A stretch of 64,000 nt of DNA from Tetragenococcus halophilus subsp. halophilus DSM 20339 (GTDB lineage Bacteria; Bacillota; Bacilli; Lactobacillales; Enterococcaceae): the NCBI RefSeq assembly GCF_003841405.1, contig NZ_PXYA01000003.1, positions 522,233 to 586,232 on the forward strand, read 5' to 3'. This document shows, one piece after another, positions 1 through 10,031 of the stretch. Position 1 is the first letter of the stretch. The number at the start of each line of letters is the position of its first letter. The notes beneath the pieces were generated by a model. The model was not told where the DNA came from. It saw nothing but the letters and a program-made list of their open reading frames with translations, and did no database searches. A program made the position numbers and the translations under genes.

Positions 1-133
1 AAATTACATTTTTTTATATTTGATAGGTAGAAAATCATCACTGAATTTCCACCCACCTTATTGTAACCAATTGTACACGAAATACAACAAAAAATATAGT
101 ATTTGTGGCATTTCATTTCAATATTTATTAAGT

Positions 134-2218
134 TTATTCAGCATTTCCGCCGTTTTTCTTAATAATTTCAGCTTGAATAGATTTTGGTACAGCTTCATAG
201 TGATCAAATGTCATCATGAAAGTACCGCGACCTTGTGTTGCTGAACGTAGCGTTGTTGCATAGCCAAACATTTCATCTAATGGAACAAACGCATTTACAG
301 TTTGTGCATTACCGTGAGCATCCATTCCTTCAACACGACCACGACGAGCTGTAACATGTCCCATAATATCACCTAGATATTCTTCAGGGATACTAATTGT
401 TACTTTCATCATCGGTTCAAGAATAACTGGATCTGCCTTTTTCGCAGCTTCACGTAGAGACATTGAAGCCGCAATACGGAAGGCTGTTTCATTAGAGTCG
501 ACGTCATGGTAAGAACCATCAAACAGTTCTGCCTTTACGTCAACTAATGGATAACCAGCTAACACACCATTTTCCATGGCGTCTTCCAGTCCTTTTTGTA
601 CTGCAGGTATATAGTCACGAGGGACAACCCCACCAACAATGGAGTTTTTAAATTCGAATCCTGCTCCTTCTTCGTTTGGAGTAAATTCAACCCATACGTG
701 ACCGTATTGACCTCTACCACCAGATTGGCGGATAAATTTCCCTTCAGCTTTAGTTGATGAACGGAAAGTTTCACGATAAGAAACTTGTGGTGCACCAATA
801 TTGGCATCCACTTTAAATTCAGTCTTCATACGGTCAATAAGAACGTCTAATTGAAGTTCACCCATACCAGCAATTACAGTTTCGCCAGTTTCAGCGTTGG
901 TTTCCACTTTAAAAGATGGGTCTTCTTCTGCAAGTTTTTGTAGTGCTACGCTCATTTTATCTTGGTCAGCTTTTGACTTAGGTTCAACAGCAACTTGAAT
1001 TACTGGTTCAGGGAAGTTGATAGTTTCCAAAATAACTGGATTTTTCTCATCACAAAGGGTATCCCCTGTTGTAGTGTTCTTCAAGCCTACAGCAGCTGCA
1101 ATGTCACCTGAATAAACCTTATCGATCTCAGAACGAGAATTGGCATGCATTTGCAAAATACGACCAATTCGTTCACGTGAACCCTTAGTAGCATTCAATA
1201 CATAAGAACCTGTATCCAACACACCTGAATAAACACGGAAGAAAGTTAAGCGGCCAACATAAGGGTCTGACATAACTTTAAAAGCAAGTGATGAAAAAGG
1301 CTCACTATCATCAGCAGGATGTTCAGTTTCTTCATCTGTTTTCGGATCGATCCCTTTAATTGGGGGAACGTCGGTTGGAGAAGGCAAGTAATCAATTACT
1401 GCATCCAACATCATTTGAACACCTTTGTTTTTAAATGCAGAACCACATAATACTGGGTAAAATTCAACAGATAATGTTGCTTTACGAATACCTGCTTGTA
1501 ACTCTTCAGGTGTAATTTCTTCACCTTCCAAGTATTTCATCATGATATCTTCATCAAAATCAGCTACAGATTCTACCAAATTATTATGCCATTCTTGAGC
1601 TGTTTCTTTATATTCATCTGGGATTTCAGTTTCTTCGAAAGTAGTCCCTAAATCATCTTTATAAAATTCAGCTTTCATCTTCACAAGGTCGATGATACCT
1701 TCAAAGTTATCTTCAGCACCAATTGGCAATTGGATAGGTTGTGCATTAGCTTCTAAACGATCATGCAATGATCGGACAGAATATAAGAAATCTGCGCCAA
1801 CCTTATCCATTTTATTACAGAATACAATACGAGGTACTTGATATTCTGTTGCTTGACGCCAAACTGTTTCAGTTTGTGGTTCAACACCTGATTGTGAGTC
1901 CAAGACAGTAACTGAACCGTCTAGCACACGCAATGAACGTTGCACTTCAATTGTAAAGTCCACGTGTCCAGGTGTGTCAATGATATTCACACGATGATCT
2001 CTCCAGTGTGCTGTGGTAGCAGCAGAGGTAATCGTAATACCACGATCTTGTTCTTGGCTCATCCAGTCCATTTGAGAAGCACCTTCGTGCGTTTCTCCGA
2101 TTTTATGGATACGACCTGTATAGTACAAGACACGTTCAGTTGTTGTCGTTTTACCAGCATCGACGTGTGCTACGATACCGATATTACGAGTTTTTTCTAA
2201 CGGAAATTCTCTTGCCAT
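134..2218 (-). CDS. fusA: Elongation factor G
   Basis: This is the translational GTPase that moves tRNA and mRNA through the ribosome after peptide bond formation, acting in the cytoplasm. The 694-residue length is normal for the family. The G1 loop AHVDAGKTT lies at about residues 17-25, G3 is DTPGH and G4 is NKMD, followed by domains II to V with the conserved [10 protein letters not shown] stretch of domain IV. A GAGAGGAG ribosome binding site lies about 12 bases upstream of the ATG. It is the last str-operon gene visible, 77 bases after rpsG. tuf normally follows but would lie outside the window. I see no truncation or unusual residues. Confidence 0.98.
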   Translation of the reverse strand: MAREFPLEKTRNIGIVAHVDAGKTTTTERVLYYTGRIHKIGETHEGASQMDWMSQEQDRGITITSAATTAHWRDHRVNIIDTPGHVDFTIEVQRSLRVLDGSVTVLDSQSGVEPQTETVWRQATEYQVPRIVFCNKMDKVGADFLYSVRSLHDRLEANAQPIQLPIGAEDNFEGIIDLVKMKAEFYKDDLGTTFEETEIPDEYKETAQEWHNNLVESVADFDEDIMMKYLEGEEITPEELQAGIRKATLSVEFYPVLCGSAFKNKGVQMMLDAVIDYLPSPTDVPPIKGIDPKTDEETEHPADDSEPFSSLAFKVMSDPYVGRLTFFRVYSGVLDTGSYVLNATKGSRERIGRILQMHANSRSEIDKVYSGDIAAAVGLKNTTTGDTLCDEKNPVILETINFPEPVIQVAVEPKSKADQDKMSVALQKLAEEDPSFKVETNAETGETVIAGMGELQLDVLIDRMKTEFKVDANIGAPQVSYRETFRSSTKAEGKFIRQSGGRGQYGHVWVEFTPNEEGAGFEFKNSIVGGVVPRDYIPAVQKGLEDAMENGVLAGYPLVDVKAELFDGSYHDVDSNETAFRIAASMSLREAAKKADPVILEPMMKVTISIPEEYLGDIMGHVTARRGRVEGMDAHGNAQTVNAFVPLDEMFGYATTLRSATQGRGTFMMTFDHYEAVPKSIQAEIIKKNGGNAE

Positions 2219-2295
2219 TTCTAGCTTGTTCTCCTCTCAACTTTTAACTTTTTGCTATGGTTATACCTTTTACCAACAATAAAGAAGCGAGGGAC

Positions 2296-2766
2296 TTACC
2301 AGCGATAGTGAGCAAATGCTCGGTTTGATTCTGCCATCTTATGTGTATCTTCACGTCTTTTGACAGATCCGCCAGTATTGTTAGCTGCGTCCATGATTTC
2401 TTTAGCTAACCGCTCTTCCATAGAGTGTTCTCCACGCAAACGCGCATAATTTACCATCCAGCGAAGACCTAAAGTCGTACGACGTTCAGGACGTACTTCA
2501 ACTGGCACTTGGTAGTTAGAACCTCCTACACGACGAGCTTTCACTTCTAAAACAGGCATAATGTTTTTCATTGCTTGTTCGAAAACTTCTAATGGTTCAT
2601 TACCTGTAGTTTCTTTAATATTATCGAATGCGTTATAAATGATATTTGTGGCAGTACCACGTTTACCATCGATCATTACTCGGTTGATCAAACGTGTCAC
2701 TAATTTCGAATTATATATAGGGTCTGGTAAAACGTCACGTTTTGCTACAGCACCTTTACGAGACAT
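2296..2766 (-). CDS. rpsG: 30S ribosomal protein S7
   Basis: This primary 16S rRNA-binding protein nucleates the head of the small subunit. The 156-residue length is standard, and the conserved N-terminus ([16 protein letters not shown]) and C-terminal [15 protein letters not shown] are present. The start is fixed by AAAGGAGG eight bases upstream of the ATG. It lies between rpsL and fusA in the canonical str-operon order and should be cotranscribed with them from the promoter upstream of rpsL. Confidence 0.98.
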   Translation of the reverse strand: MSRKGAVAKRDVLPDPIYNSKLVTRLINRVMIDGKRGTATNIIYNAFDNIKETTGNEPLEVFEQAMKNIMPVLEVKARRVGGSNYQVPVEVRPERRTTLGLRWMVNYARLRGEHSMEERLAKEIMDAANNTGGSVKRREDTHKMAESNRAFAHYRW

Positions 2767-2807
2767 ACGTAATTCCTCCTTTCAAAAATTGGTCAGTATA
2801 TTTATTA

Positions 2808-3221
2808 TTATTCTTTTGGCTTCTTCGTTCCGTATTTAGAACGTGATTTTCTACGGTCGTTAACGCCCGCAGTATCCAAAGCACCACGTACAATATGATA
2901 ACGTACCCCTGGCAAGTCTTTTACACGACCACCGCGGATTAATACCACACTGTGTTCTTGCAAGTTATGACCCATACCTGGGATATAAGCTGTTACTTCA
3001 ATTAAGTTTGACAAACGTACACGAGCATATTTACGCAAAGCAGAGTTAGGTTTTTTAGGAGTCATAGTTCCAACACGCATTGCTACTCCACGTTTTTGCG
3101 GAGAATATACAGTCGTCGGTTTCTTTCTTAAACTGTTATATCCTTTATTCAAAGCTGGTGAATCTGTTTGACTAGTTCTCGATTTACGAGGTTTACGTAC
3201 TAATTGATTAATTGTAGGCAT
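2808..3221 (-). CDS. rpsL: 30S ribosomal protein S12
   Basis: S12 is the decoding-centre ribosomal protein and the classical streptomycin target. It has 137 residues, with the [11 protein letters not shown] loop and [12 protein letters not shown]. Both lysines whose substitution gives streptomycin resistance (the first lysine of the TPKK loop and the lysine of GRVKD) are wild type. The segment [19 protein letters not shown] resembles enterococcal S12, which supports an Enterococcaceae origin. An AAAGGAGG ribosome binding site precedes the ATG. It is the first gene of the str operon, about 160 bases downstream of a good sigma-A promoter. Confidence 0.98.
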   Translation of the reverse strand: MPTINQLVRKPRKSRTSQTDSPALNKGYNSLRKKPTTVYSPQKRGVAMRVGTMTPKKPNSALRKYARVRLSNLIEVTAYIPGMGHNLQEHSVVLIRGGRVKDLPGVRYHIVRGALDTAGVNDRRKSRSKYGTKKPKE

Positions 3222-3384
3222 TGTTTATTTTCCCTCCTTTAATTTGCTTTATAGTTCCACACATCCAGGTGGTTCTTTTTTTGCGATAAAAAAGAATGCA
3301 CAATTTAATCTGCATACTTTATCAGATGTACTTATACAGTCAGCATGTCTCATCCAAAAGACCTGTTTATAAAGCACCTTTGAA

Positions 3385-3413
3385 AGAATACCACGCATTT
3401 CACGGCTTGTCAA
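3385..3413 (-). promoter_or_regulatory. Sigma-A promoter of the str operon
   Basis: A perfect -35 box TTGACA (3408-3413, minus strand) is followed by a 17-base spacer and the -10 box TATTCT (3385-3390). It points at rpsL and leaves a leader of about 155 bases. A weak A/T-rich foldback lies in that leader, but I cannot assign it a function. Confidence 0.75.
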
Positions 3414-3473
3414 CATTTTCCATCCTTTTTTATTAGCTATTTTTATAGAACGCTATCATTTTTAAAATTTAGG

Positions 3474-3482
3474 TGATATAAT
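3474..3482 (+). promoter_or_regulatory. Extended -10 promoter for rpiA
   Basis: TGATATAAT is a perfect extended -10 element (TGn followed by TATAAT) about 40 bases upstream of the rpiA start. The -35 region is poor, as is common for extended -10 promoters. Confidence 0.5.
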
Positions 3483-3523
3483 GGATAGTAAATGAGCTTA
3501 CAAAAAATGTGGGAGTGATAAAC

Positions 3524-4198
3524 GTGAACGTAAAAGAAACTGTCGGTATTAAAGCAGCTAGTTATGTTAAAGATGGGATGATCGTAGGTCTTGGCACTGG
3601 ATCTACTGCTTATTATATGATCAAAGAGATTGGTCGGAAAGTAAAAGAAGAAAAACTTAATGTTATTGGCGTTCCCACCTCTACTACTTCAAAAAAACAA
3701 GCAGAAGAAATCGGCGTACCCATCAAATCAATCGATGAAGTTGAAAAGGTGGATATAATCATCGATGGCGCTGACGAAATAAGCGCTGATTATCAGGGGT
3801 TAAAAGGCGGAGGCGCTGCCTTACTTTTTGAAAAAATCGTCGCTACTTACACAGAACAAGTCATTTGGATCGTTGATGAGTCAAAAATGGTAGATAAATT
3901 AGGCAACTTTCCATTACCGGTAGAAGTCATTCCTTATGGTCAGCAGCAACTATTTCATTTGTTCGAAAAAAAGGGCTATGAACCTAGTTTTCGTATGGAC
4001 AAAGATCAATTAAAGGTAACCGATAGTGGCCATTCAATCATCGATCTTCATTTAAAAAAAATCGATGATCCTGAAAAATTAGCTAAGGAGTTGGACAAAA
4101 CAGTCGGCGTAGTGGAACATGGTTTATTCTTGAATATGGTAAATACAGTGATTATCGGTAAAGAAGATGGTGCAAAGCTTATTTCTGCTATTCGTTAA
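3524..4198 (+). CDS. rpiA: Ribose-5-phosphate isomerase A
   Basis: The enzyme interconverts ribose-5-phosphate and ribulose-5-phosphate in the non-oxidative pentose phosphate pathway. The protein has 224 residues from GTG at 3524. I chose this start because GGGAG lies eight bases upstream and MNVKETVGIKAASYV matches family N-termini; the GTG at 3509 has no usable ribosome binding site. Visible motifs are GLGTGSTAYY (phosphate binding), DGADEI and LKGGGAALLFEK (active site). It may also use ribose phosphate produced by the nucleoside salvage genes further along, though it is not in an operon with them. Confidence 0.96.
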   Translation: MNVKETVGIKAASYVKDGMIVGLGTGSTAYYMIKEIGRKVKEEKLNVIGVPTSTTSKKQAEEIGVPIKSIDEVEKVDIIIDGADEISADYQGLKGGGAALLFEKIVATYTEQVIWIVDESKMVDKLGNFPLPVEVIPYGQQQLFHLFEKKGYEPSFRMDKDQLKVTDSGHSIIDLHLKKIDDPEKLAKELDKTVGVVEHGLFLNMVNTVIIGKEDGAKLISAIR

Positions 4199-4332
4199 AT
4201 ATAGAATGTTCACTGTATATTTATTTTGTTTTCATGTGGCTTTGGGAATCTAATGGAAAAAATAACTAAAAACGTGTATAATGGAATCGGAATGAAAATT
4301 TCAGTAATTAAATGATTAAAGGAGATTTTTTT

Positions 4333-5001
4333 ATGCCAAAATTAATTTTTGCACGTCACGGAAAAAGTGAATGGAATAAAGCAGATAAGTTCACTGGTTG
4401 GGTCGACGTAGACTTGGCGCCAGAAGGTGTAGAAGAAGCAAAAGATGCCGGTCAAAAACTTAAAGAAGCGGGCATTGAATTTGATATTGCTTATACTTCT
4501 GTTTTAACTCGCGCAATTAAAACTTGCCACTATATTTTAGAAGAAACCGACCAATTATGGGTACCAGAAGTAAAATCTTGGCGCTTGAACGAACGTCACT
4601 ATGGCGCTTTACAAGGTTTAAACAAACAAAATACGCGTGATAAATACGGTGACGAACAAGTCCATATTTGGCGTCGTTCTTATGATACGTTGCCTCCATT
4701 AACAGACCCTGAACCTGATCGTCGTTATGCTGATCTAGACCCAAGAACAATTCCTGGTGGCGAAAACTTGAAAGTTACGCTTGAACGTGCTTTGCCATTT
4801 TGGGAAGATCAAATCGCTCCTGCATTGCGCGAAGGAAAAACTGTTTTAGTTGCAGCACACGGCAATTCCTTACGGGCTTTAGCAAAACATATCGAAGGAA
4901 TTTCTGATGATGACATTATGGATCTTGAAATTCCAACCGGAAAACCAAGCGTTTATGAATTAAACGACGACCTAACAGTCAAAGAAAAATATTATTTATA
5001 A
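4333..5001 (+). CDS. gpmA: 2,3-bisphosphoglycerate-dependent phosphoglycerate mutase
   Basis: This glycolytic enzyme interconverts 3- and 2-phosphoglycerate. It is a histidine phosphatase superfamily protein: ARHGKSEWN at residues 7-15 carries the phosphorylated histidine, [10 protein letters not shown] carries the catalytic glutamate, and [10 protein letters not shown] holds the second histidine. The start at 4333 (222 residues) is preferred because AAAGGAG lies correctly upstream; an in-frame ATG at 4312 lies upstream of that site. It ends just before a strong terminator that is now abutted by an ISL3 element. Confidence 0.97.
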   Translation: MPKLIFARHGKSEWNKADKFTGWVDVDLAPEGVEEAKDAGQKLKEAGIEFDIAYTSVLTRAIKTCHYILEETDQLWVPEVKSWRLNERHYGALQGLNKQNTRDKYGDEQVHIWRRSYDTLPPLTDPEPDRRYADLDPRTIPGGENLKVTLERALPFWEDQIAPALREGKTVLVAAHGNSLRALAKHIEGISDDDIMDLEIPTGKPSVYELNDDLTVKEKYYL

Positions 5002-5008
5002 TAATATG

Positions 5009-5052
5009 TAAAAAATTTCGCAGGAAACGTCATTTTCCCTGCGAATTTTTTA
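5009..5052 (+). terminator. gpmA terminator, probably bidirectional, abutted by an ISL3 insertion
   Basis: AAAAAATTTCGCAGG pairs with CCTGCGAATTTTTTA, with A-tracts and T-tracts on both sides, so it could stop transcripts from either direction. The ISL3 target duplication ATTTTTTA (5045-5052) is the end of its T-tract. Confidence 0.8.
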
Positions 5053-6579
5053 GGCTCTTTGTCAAATAGTGTTGTTTAAGCAAAACCTTTATAAAAAGAA
5101 GGACTTCGGTTCTTCTTTTTTTGTTATTTTATAAGATCTCAAGAAGCCCTTGTTGAATAAGCACTCGCTTACGTAGATGATTAAAAGAACGAAAGCCAAA
5201 GGCAATCCGTTGAATTACTTTAATCAAGTTGTTTTTCCCTTCAAGTTTGCCGTTGGAATACGGTTGAGTAAAAGATAAGGTAATTTCTTTACGGTACTTT
5301 TGGAGGTGACGTAAGGATTTTTTAAAGGGTTCTTCTAATAAAGGCGACAGTTGATCAATGATAGCGAAAAATGGTTGCGCTTTGCCGTTTTCAAAAGCGT
5401 CAAGCAGATCTTGATAAACATCATAAGAAGCCTTAAGCACGGGATCAATGGTTAATAAGTAATCCACAACTTCCGATTCCGTCACATATTTTTGGCGAAA
5501 AAGAGGGAACTGTTTCAAATGGTCGTACCCCAAGTTTTTATGCTTTTTTTGGAGCTGTTTCCAGTATTTTTTTAATTTGCGATAATCCTTCATTTGTTGG
5601 GCGCTCTTTTTGTCCAGCTGGTTCATCGACCGAATCCGCTGCTGGTTAAAAGCTCGAGAAATCTGTTGGATAATGTGGAAATGATCCACAAGAATCTTGG
5701 CCTTCGGAAATACTTGAGGGATCATTTTTCCATAAGCCGAATTCATATCCATAACCACATGTTGGACTCTTTTCCGCGCTTGTTGAGTAAATCGTTGAAA
5801 GTAAGCAATCAGTTTGAAATTGCGGCGATCGTCCAAGATATCGATAATTTTTCCTGTCTGAGCGTCACTGAAGATAAAACACATGGCTCCTTCACAGTCC
5901 TTCGTGCCTTTGAATTCATCGATTAGCAAATGTTTCGGTAAATGGTTGGGATTGAATTTAAGTCCTTGATAGAAGGTATCCAATACGCGTTCCACAGTTT
6001 TAAATGAGACCCCATAGCGTAAAGCAATATCTTTCATCGATAGTTTTTTCTTCAAGTCTATCGCAATGGCAAACTTCAAGGCTTGCGAAATATAACAGTC
6101 TTTGGCGATATAATAGGTCCTGGCACTAAAAGTATGATGACAGGATTTACAATAAAATCGTTGCTTAAATAAGCGTAAAACGCTGGGCACTTCCTGATAA
6201 GGAATTAATTGAATATCCGAAGCCTTTGGCGAATGTTTAATAAGAAGATTCTCTTCATTTATGAGGCCACAACATTCGCAAGCTTTCGGGGTGTAGGTAA
6301 GGACACCGTAAAAGACATTCGTCATTCGATGATGAATGGGTTCTTTTTGAACTGCTTGAGCGGAAAAAAAGATGTGAGGGTCCTTAATATTGAGTAAGTT
6401 TTTAAGGCCTACATCTAGATTTTGATCTTTAATTTTGATATCTTTGTATTGAAGCATTTGTTTTCTCCTTTTATTTTGGTGTCCAACTTAATTATAAAGG
6501 AAACAAATGCTTTTTTGTTATATAAAAAATTAGTGTTATTACTAATTTTTTTAGTAACAACACTAAATATTATAGACCC
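5053..6579 (-). mobile_element. ISL3-family insertion sequence, complete, copy 1
   Basis: This is a complete 1,527-base element with related terminal inverted repeats. The left end reads GGCTCTTTGTCAAATAGTG and the right end, reverse-complemented, reads GGGTCTATAATATTTAGTG. A perfect 8-base target duplication ATTTTTTA lies at 5045-5052 and 6580-6587, the size expected for ISL3. It carries one transposase gene on the minus strand. The insertion lies between the gpmA terminator and the stop codon of the alcohol dehydrogenase. Confidence 0.93.
5129..6457 (-). CDS. ISL3-family transposase (copy 1)
   Basis: This DDE transposase has 442 residues. An N-terminal zinc-finger region has two CxxC pairs (CECCG near residue 60 and CKSC near 105). 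A helix-turn-helix follows at roughly residues 140-175 (MKDIALRYGVSFKTVERVL). The DDE catalytic domain follows, with LLIDEFKG, VVMDMNSAYG and a C-terminal glutamate in NGKLEGKNN. AAGGAG lies seven bases before the ATG. It appears intact, and it is clearly divergent from the ISL3 transposase at 60392. Confidence 0.93.
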   Translation of the reverse strand: MLQYKDIKIKDQNLDVGLKNLLNIKDPHIFFSAQAVQKEPIHHRMTNVFYGVLTYTPKACECCGLINEENLLIKHSPKASDIQLIPYQEVPSVLRLFKQRFYCKSCHHTFSARTYYIAKDCYISQALKFAIAIDLKKKLSMKDIALRYGVSFKTVERVLDTFYQGLKFNPNHLPKHLLIDEFKGTKDCEGAMCFIFSDAQTGKIIDILDDRRNFKLIAYFQRFTQQARKRVQHVVMDMNSAYGKMIPQVFPKAKILVDHFHIIQQISRAFNQQRIRSMNQLDKKSAQQMKDYRKLKKYWKQLQKKHKNLGYDHLKQFPLFRQKYVTESEVVDYLLTIDPVLKASYDVYQDLLDAFENGKAQPFFAIIDQLSPLLEEPFKKSLRHLQKYRKEITLSFTQPYSNGKLEGKNNLIKVIQRIAFGFRSFNHLRKRVLIQQGLLEIL

Positions 6580-6589
6580 ATTTTTTATC

Positions 6590-7783
6590 TTATACAAATG
6601 ATGATTCAGACATACAATCTCTATAAATAGATACAACGTCGTCTTCATGCAGCGGAACAAATCCCTGATTTGAAATTGAACTATGAGCTACAGCACGTTG
6701 CCCCATTTCTTCAAAATTTTCTTCCGTTTGAATTCCTACTCCAGAAAGCGTCATCGGGATATTACAAGAAACAAAGAAATCATACAATTTTTGAATCCCT
6801 ATCTCAGCTGTTCTTTTTGGCTCTTTCTCTTTCACATTCCAAACTTCTTCAGCAAATCGTTGAAGCTTTGGTAGCGTATCTTCATCTAAAATATGGGCCA
6901 TCCATCTAGGTGTAAGCATCGCAAGCCCCACACCATGGGTGATATCATAAAACGCACTTAACTCATGTTCCATTGCGTGACATGACCAAGAACCTTTCTT
7001 TCCTTTGCCAACTAATCCATTTAAAGCCAGGGTACTAGCCCACATCAAATTAGCTCTAGCAATATAATTATCCGGCTCGTCTAAGGCAACAGGTAAATAC
7101 TTGATAACAGTTTTCATGAGCCCTTCAGCAATCTCGTCTTGTACCTCAGTACCCTCTGTAGCGTTAAAATAATTTTCCATCAAATGGCTAAGAATATCTG
7201 CTGAACCCGCAGCTGTTTGATAGGCACCTACACTGAATGTATTTGTCGGATCAAGAAAGGAAACTTTTGGGAGTAAATTGGTTGTTCCATGAACACCTAA
7301 TTTTATTTGAGCATCCATATTTGAAATAACGCAGGTTCCGTTCATTTCACTACCCGTAGCTGCTAATGTAAGAATAGTCACTATAGGTAACGCAGGTCCT
7401 TTATAATTTTTCTGCAAAACAAAATTTTCCCATAAATCACCTGAAACAAAAACACAAGCTGCAACCGCTTTACTACAATCGATCACTGAACCACCGCCAA
7501 CAGGCAAAACAACATCGATCGCATGTTCCTTACATAGTTGTACTCCCTTTTGCACCGTTTCAATTCGCGGATTAGGATCCACACCAGCTAGTTCAACTAC
7601 GTTATTATCATTTTGGTTGAACAGTTCATATAATTTGTCATATAAACCATTTCTCTTAATACTACCTCCACCATAAACAAGCAACACATTTTTACCAAAA
7701 TTATTTAAAACCTGAGGCAATTCACCCAAACGATCTTTACCAAAACGTATATCTGTTGTTACATGAAAGTCAAAATTTTCCAT
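6590..7783 (-). CDS. Iron-containing alcohol dehydrogenase (butanol dehydrogenase type)
   Basis: This cytoplasmic NAD(P)H-dependent dehydrogenase of the group III Fe-ADH family (BdhA/YugJ type) has 397 residues. The dinucleotide-binding motif PVGGGSVIDCSKA lies near residue 95, and metal-binding histidines lie in HAMEHELSAFYDITHGVG. I chose the start at 7783 because AAAAGGAGG lies correctly upstream; a longer frame reaches 7846 but would cross the promoter. The likely substrate is a short-chain aldehyde or alcohol, and the exact one cannot be told. The stop codon lies 3 bases from the ISL3 target duplication, so the native 3' region has been displaced. Confidence 0.9.
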   Translation of the reverse strand: MENFDFHVTTDIRFGKDRLGELPQVLNNFGKNVLLVYGGGSIKRNGLYDKLYELFNQNDNNVVELAGVDPNPRIETVQKGVQLCKEHAIDVVLPVGGGSVIDCSKAVAACVFVSGDLWENFVLQKNYKGPALPIVTILTLAATGSEMNGTCVISNMDAQIKLGVHGTTNLLPKVSFLDPTNTFSVGAYQTAAGSADILSHLMENYFNATEGTEVQDEIAEGLMKTVIKYLPVALDEPDNYIARANLMWASTLALNGLVGKGKKGSWSCHAMEHELSAFYDITHGVGLAMLTPRWMAHILDEDTLPKLQRFAEEVWNVKEKEPKRTAEIGIQKLYDFFVSCNIPMTLSGVGIQTEENFEEMGQRAVAHSSISNQGFVPLHEDDVVSIYRDCMSESSFV

Positions 7784-7804
7784 GAGAAAACCTCCTTTTC
7801 GTCT

Positions 7805-7833
7805 ATTATCGCTAGAATTTTGTTTAAAGTCAA
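7805..7833 (-). promoter_or_regulatory. Promoter of the iron alcohol dehydrogenase
   Basis: TTGACT (7828-7833) and GATAAT (7805-7810) are separated by 17 bases on the minus strand and give a very short leader that includes the ribosome binding site. The -35 box directly follows the upstream terminator. Confidence 0.6.
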
Positions 7834-7877
7834 AAAAGCTATTCATAGCTTCTAAAAATAAGATATGAATAGCTTTT
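7834..7877 (-). terminator. Terminator of the PH-like gene
   Basis: There is a perfect 14-base inverted repeat (AAAAGCTATTCATA and its complement) with a 16-base loop. On the minus strand its 3' arm ends in a TTTTTT run. It lies 31 bases past the stop of the gene at 7909. Confidence 0.75.
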
Positions 7878-7908
7878 GATTATACTTTTTTGAAAAATAA
7901 ATGGTATC

Positions 7909-8274
7909 TTATTTAACTAAACTTCCCAATTTTTCTATCATTTCTTTTTGTGCTTTTTGTATACCCACAGCTAAGGTTTTCACAGCTAGCTTGACTTTAG
8001 TATCTTTGGTTGTCACCACCACTTTTTTGACTACCGTTCCACTAATTTTAATAGCATCAATGCTACTTATGGGAATAGTGTCAATATTTTTTACTTCCAT
8101 ATTCATATTCAATTGAACAAGTTTTAGTTCATTATCATCTAGCAAAATTGCATACATTTTCGGAATAGGAATTGTTAGCAACTTATGCTCATCAGCATAA
8201 CCAACAATACTTTGAGCATTCCCGTGCTCTTCTTTTACTCTATCTAAATCTTCCTGCTTTATTACCCATCTCAT
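7909..8274 (-). CDS. Hypothetical protein, PH-domain-like
   Basis: This small predicted cytoplasmic protein has 121 residues and no signal or membrane segment. The ATG at 8274 is preferred because AAAAGGAGG lies eight bases upstream. Its alternating beta strands (KLLTIPIPKMYAILLDD, KLVQLNMNMEVKNIDTIPISSIDAIKISG, KKVVVTTKDTKVKLAVKT) followed by a C-terminal helix resemble bacterial PH-like domains, which usually serve in binding or scaffolding. No catalytic motif is visible. It is monocistronic between two terminators. The domain assignment is from fold impression only. Confidence 0.6.
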   Translation of the reverse strand: MRWVIKQEDLDRVKEEHGNAQSIVGYADEHKLLTIPIPKMYAILLDDNELKLVQLNMNMEVKNIDTIPISSIDAIKISGTVVKKVVVTTKDTKVKLAVKTLAVGIQKAQKEMIEKLGSLVK

Positions 8275-8390
8275 CAATCATTCCTCCTTTTTATTTATAA
8301 TAGAGTAAAATAATAAAAAAATAAATTTAACAGCTCAAATATAAACTAATATATAGACCTTTACTGACTAATAAAAATAACATATAAAAA

Positions 8391-8434
8391 ATAAGTTATC
8401 TTTTACATTATTGAAAATATAAAAGATAACTTAT
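8391..8434 (-). terminator. Terminator of the nucleoside phosphorylase genes
   Basis: There is a perfect 15-base inverted repeat (ATAAGTTATCTTTTA and its complement) 20 bases past the deoD stop. A T-rich stretch follows on the minus strand. Confidence 0.75.
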
Positions 8435-8454
8435 CTCAAATGACACTTATTTTT

Positions 8455-9159
8455 CTAACTCAAAGCTGTATCTAATCCAACTTTGATCATCTCATCAAAA
8501 GTCGTTTGTCTTTCAAGTGCTGTCGTTTCCTCGCCTGTAATCATATGATCACTAACGGTACAAATGGCAAGCGTCTGAACCCCAAATTTTGCTCCCAGAT
8601 AATATAATGCCGCTGCTTCCATCTCTACACCTTTAATCCCTAATTCAGCTAATTGAAAGGTTTCTGTCATATCATCTTTATAAAATGTATCTTCAGATAA
8701 AATATTTCCGACATGAGTAGTAAAGCCTTGTTTTTCAGCAATTTCATAGGCCGATTTCAACAAACGAAAATCAGCGATTGGTGCATAATAAAAATCATGA
8801 AAATGTTTTTGAATCATTGCAGAGCTTGTCACTGCCCCTTGAGCTAAAATAAGTTCTCTAACACGGACTTCTTCTGAAAGCGCGCCACAGGTACCCACAC
8901 GAATAATCTTATTAACACCGTAAGATTCAATCAATTCCTGAGCATAAATTGTAGCAGAAGGCATCCCCATACCGGTTCCTTGCACTGAAACTCGTTCACC
9001 CTTATAAACGCCCGTATAACCTAGCATCCCACGGATTTGGTTATAACAAACTGGATTTTCTAAAAACGTCTCAGCAATATACTTTGCCCGCAACGGATCA
9101 CCAGGAAGTAGTATTTTATCTGCGATCTCTCCGGGTTTTGCTTCAATATGAACGCTCAT
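8455..9159 (-). CDS. deoD: Purine nucleoside phosphorylase, DeoD type
   Basis: The enzyme phosphorolyses purine (deoxy)ribonucleosides to base and (deoxy)ribose-1-phosphate. It belongs to the hexameric NP-I family, with 234 residues. Visible motifs are [13 protein letters not shown] at the N-terminus, RVGTCGAL (phosphate site), [19 protein letters not shown] (ribose site) and SDH with the catalytic aspartate. AAGGAGG precedes the ATG. It lies 15 bases after the second phosphorylase gene, so the two are almost certainly cotranscribed and are probably the last genes of the salvage cluster. Confidence 0.96.
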   Translation of the reverse strand: MSVHIEAKPGEIADKILLPGDPLRAKYIAETFLENPVCYNQIRGMLGYTGVYKGERVSVQGTGMGMPSATIYAQELIESYGVNKIIRVGTCGALSEEVRVRELILAQGAVTSSAMIQKHFHDFYYAPIADFRLLKSAYEIAEKQGFTTHVGNILSEDTFYKDDMTETFQLAELGIKGVEMEAAALYYLGAKFGVQTLAICTVSDHMITGEETTALERQTTFDEMIKVGLDTALS

Positions 9160-9174
9160 GTGATTCCTCCTTAT

Positions 9175-9993
9175 CTATAAAGCTTTTAATGTTTCTTTCA
9201 CTAACGTTTTAAAATCAATTTTTACTCGTTCAGTCGTTGCTACAACTTCTTTGTGATCCAAAGTTTTTTGCATACCAGCCGCTAAATTTGTCACACAAGA
9301 AATACCTAATACATTTAAGCCACTGTGACATGCAACGATGACCTCTGGCACTGTTGACATTCCCACAGCGTCTGCTCCGGCAGTTCGTGCAAAACGAACT
9401 TCAGCTGGCGTTTCGTAGGTAGGGCCAGAAAATCCCATGTAGATTCCTTCTTTTAAATGAATATTTTGCTTTTCTGCCACTTCTTGGGCTTTTGTGCGAT
9501 AACTTAAACGATAGGCCTCACTCATATCGGGAAAACGTGGCCCTAATTCATCAATATTTTCACCAAATAATGGATTGCTTCCCATAAAGTTAATATGATC
9601 AGTAATCAGCATTAAATCTCCCGGTGTAAAGTCTAGATTTACGCCACCCGCTGCATTTGTCACAATTAAAGAATGGGCTTTTAAAGCAGCCATTACTCTT
9701 ACCGGATAAGTTACGGTCTGCATCGAATAACCTTCATAGTAATGAAAACGCCCTTGCATAGCTAGTACTTTTTTTCCAGCTAATGTACCATACACCAATT
9801 GGCCAGCATGACCTGTAACAGTAGAAACTGGAAAATGTGGAATTTGGTCATAATTAATCGTTTGTGCATCCTCAATTTCTTCAGCTAATTCACCTAAGCC
9901 TGAACCTAAAATCAAACCAAATTCAACGTCGCCTACACCTTTATTTTTAATAAATTCCGTAGTTTCCTTAAGTTTTCCTTGTAACGAATCCAT
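9175..9993 (-). CDS. punA: Purine nucleoside phosphorylase, trimeric PNP/MTAP type
   Basis: This second, structurally distinct purine nucleoside phosphorylase has 272 residues and typically prefers inosine and guanosine. Motifs are LGSGLGELAEEI, GHAGQLVYG, GRFHYYEGY (phosphate and ribose contacts), NAAGGVN and GADAVGMSTVPEVIVA. A TAGGAG ribosome binding site precedes the ATG. Together with deoD it gives the cell trimeric and hexameric enzymes, which split the range of purine nucleosides delivered by the adjacent ABC transporter. Confidence 0.93.
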   Translation of the reverse strand: MDSLQGKLKETTEFIKNKGVGDVEFGLILGSGLGELAEEIEDAQTINYDQIPHFPVSTVTGHAGQLVYGTLAGKKVLAMQGRFHYYEGYSMQTVTYPVRVMAALKAHSLIVTNAAGGVNLDFTPGDLMLITDHINFMGSNPLFGENIDELGPRFPDMSEAYRLSYRTKAQEVAEKQNIHLKEGIYMGFSGPTYETPAEVRFARTAGADAVGMSTVPEVIVACHSGLNVLGISCVTNLAAGMQKTLDHKEVVATTERVKIDFKTLVKETLKAL

Positions 9994-10031
9994 TTGAACA
10001 CTCCTACTTTAAATTTTTTATTTATAAAAAG

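Noticed and set aside
20..244. Open frame on the plus strand over the fusA 3' end
   Set aside because: It overlaps the EF-G gene in antisense and has no ribosome binding site or recognisable product.
3240..3384. Riboswitch or ribosomal-protein attenuator in the rpsL leader
   Set aside because: Only a weak A/T foldback is visible and nothing matches a known leader class.
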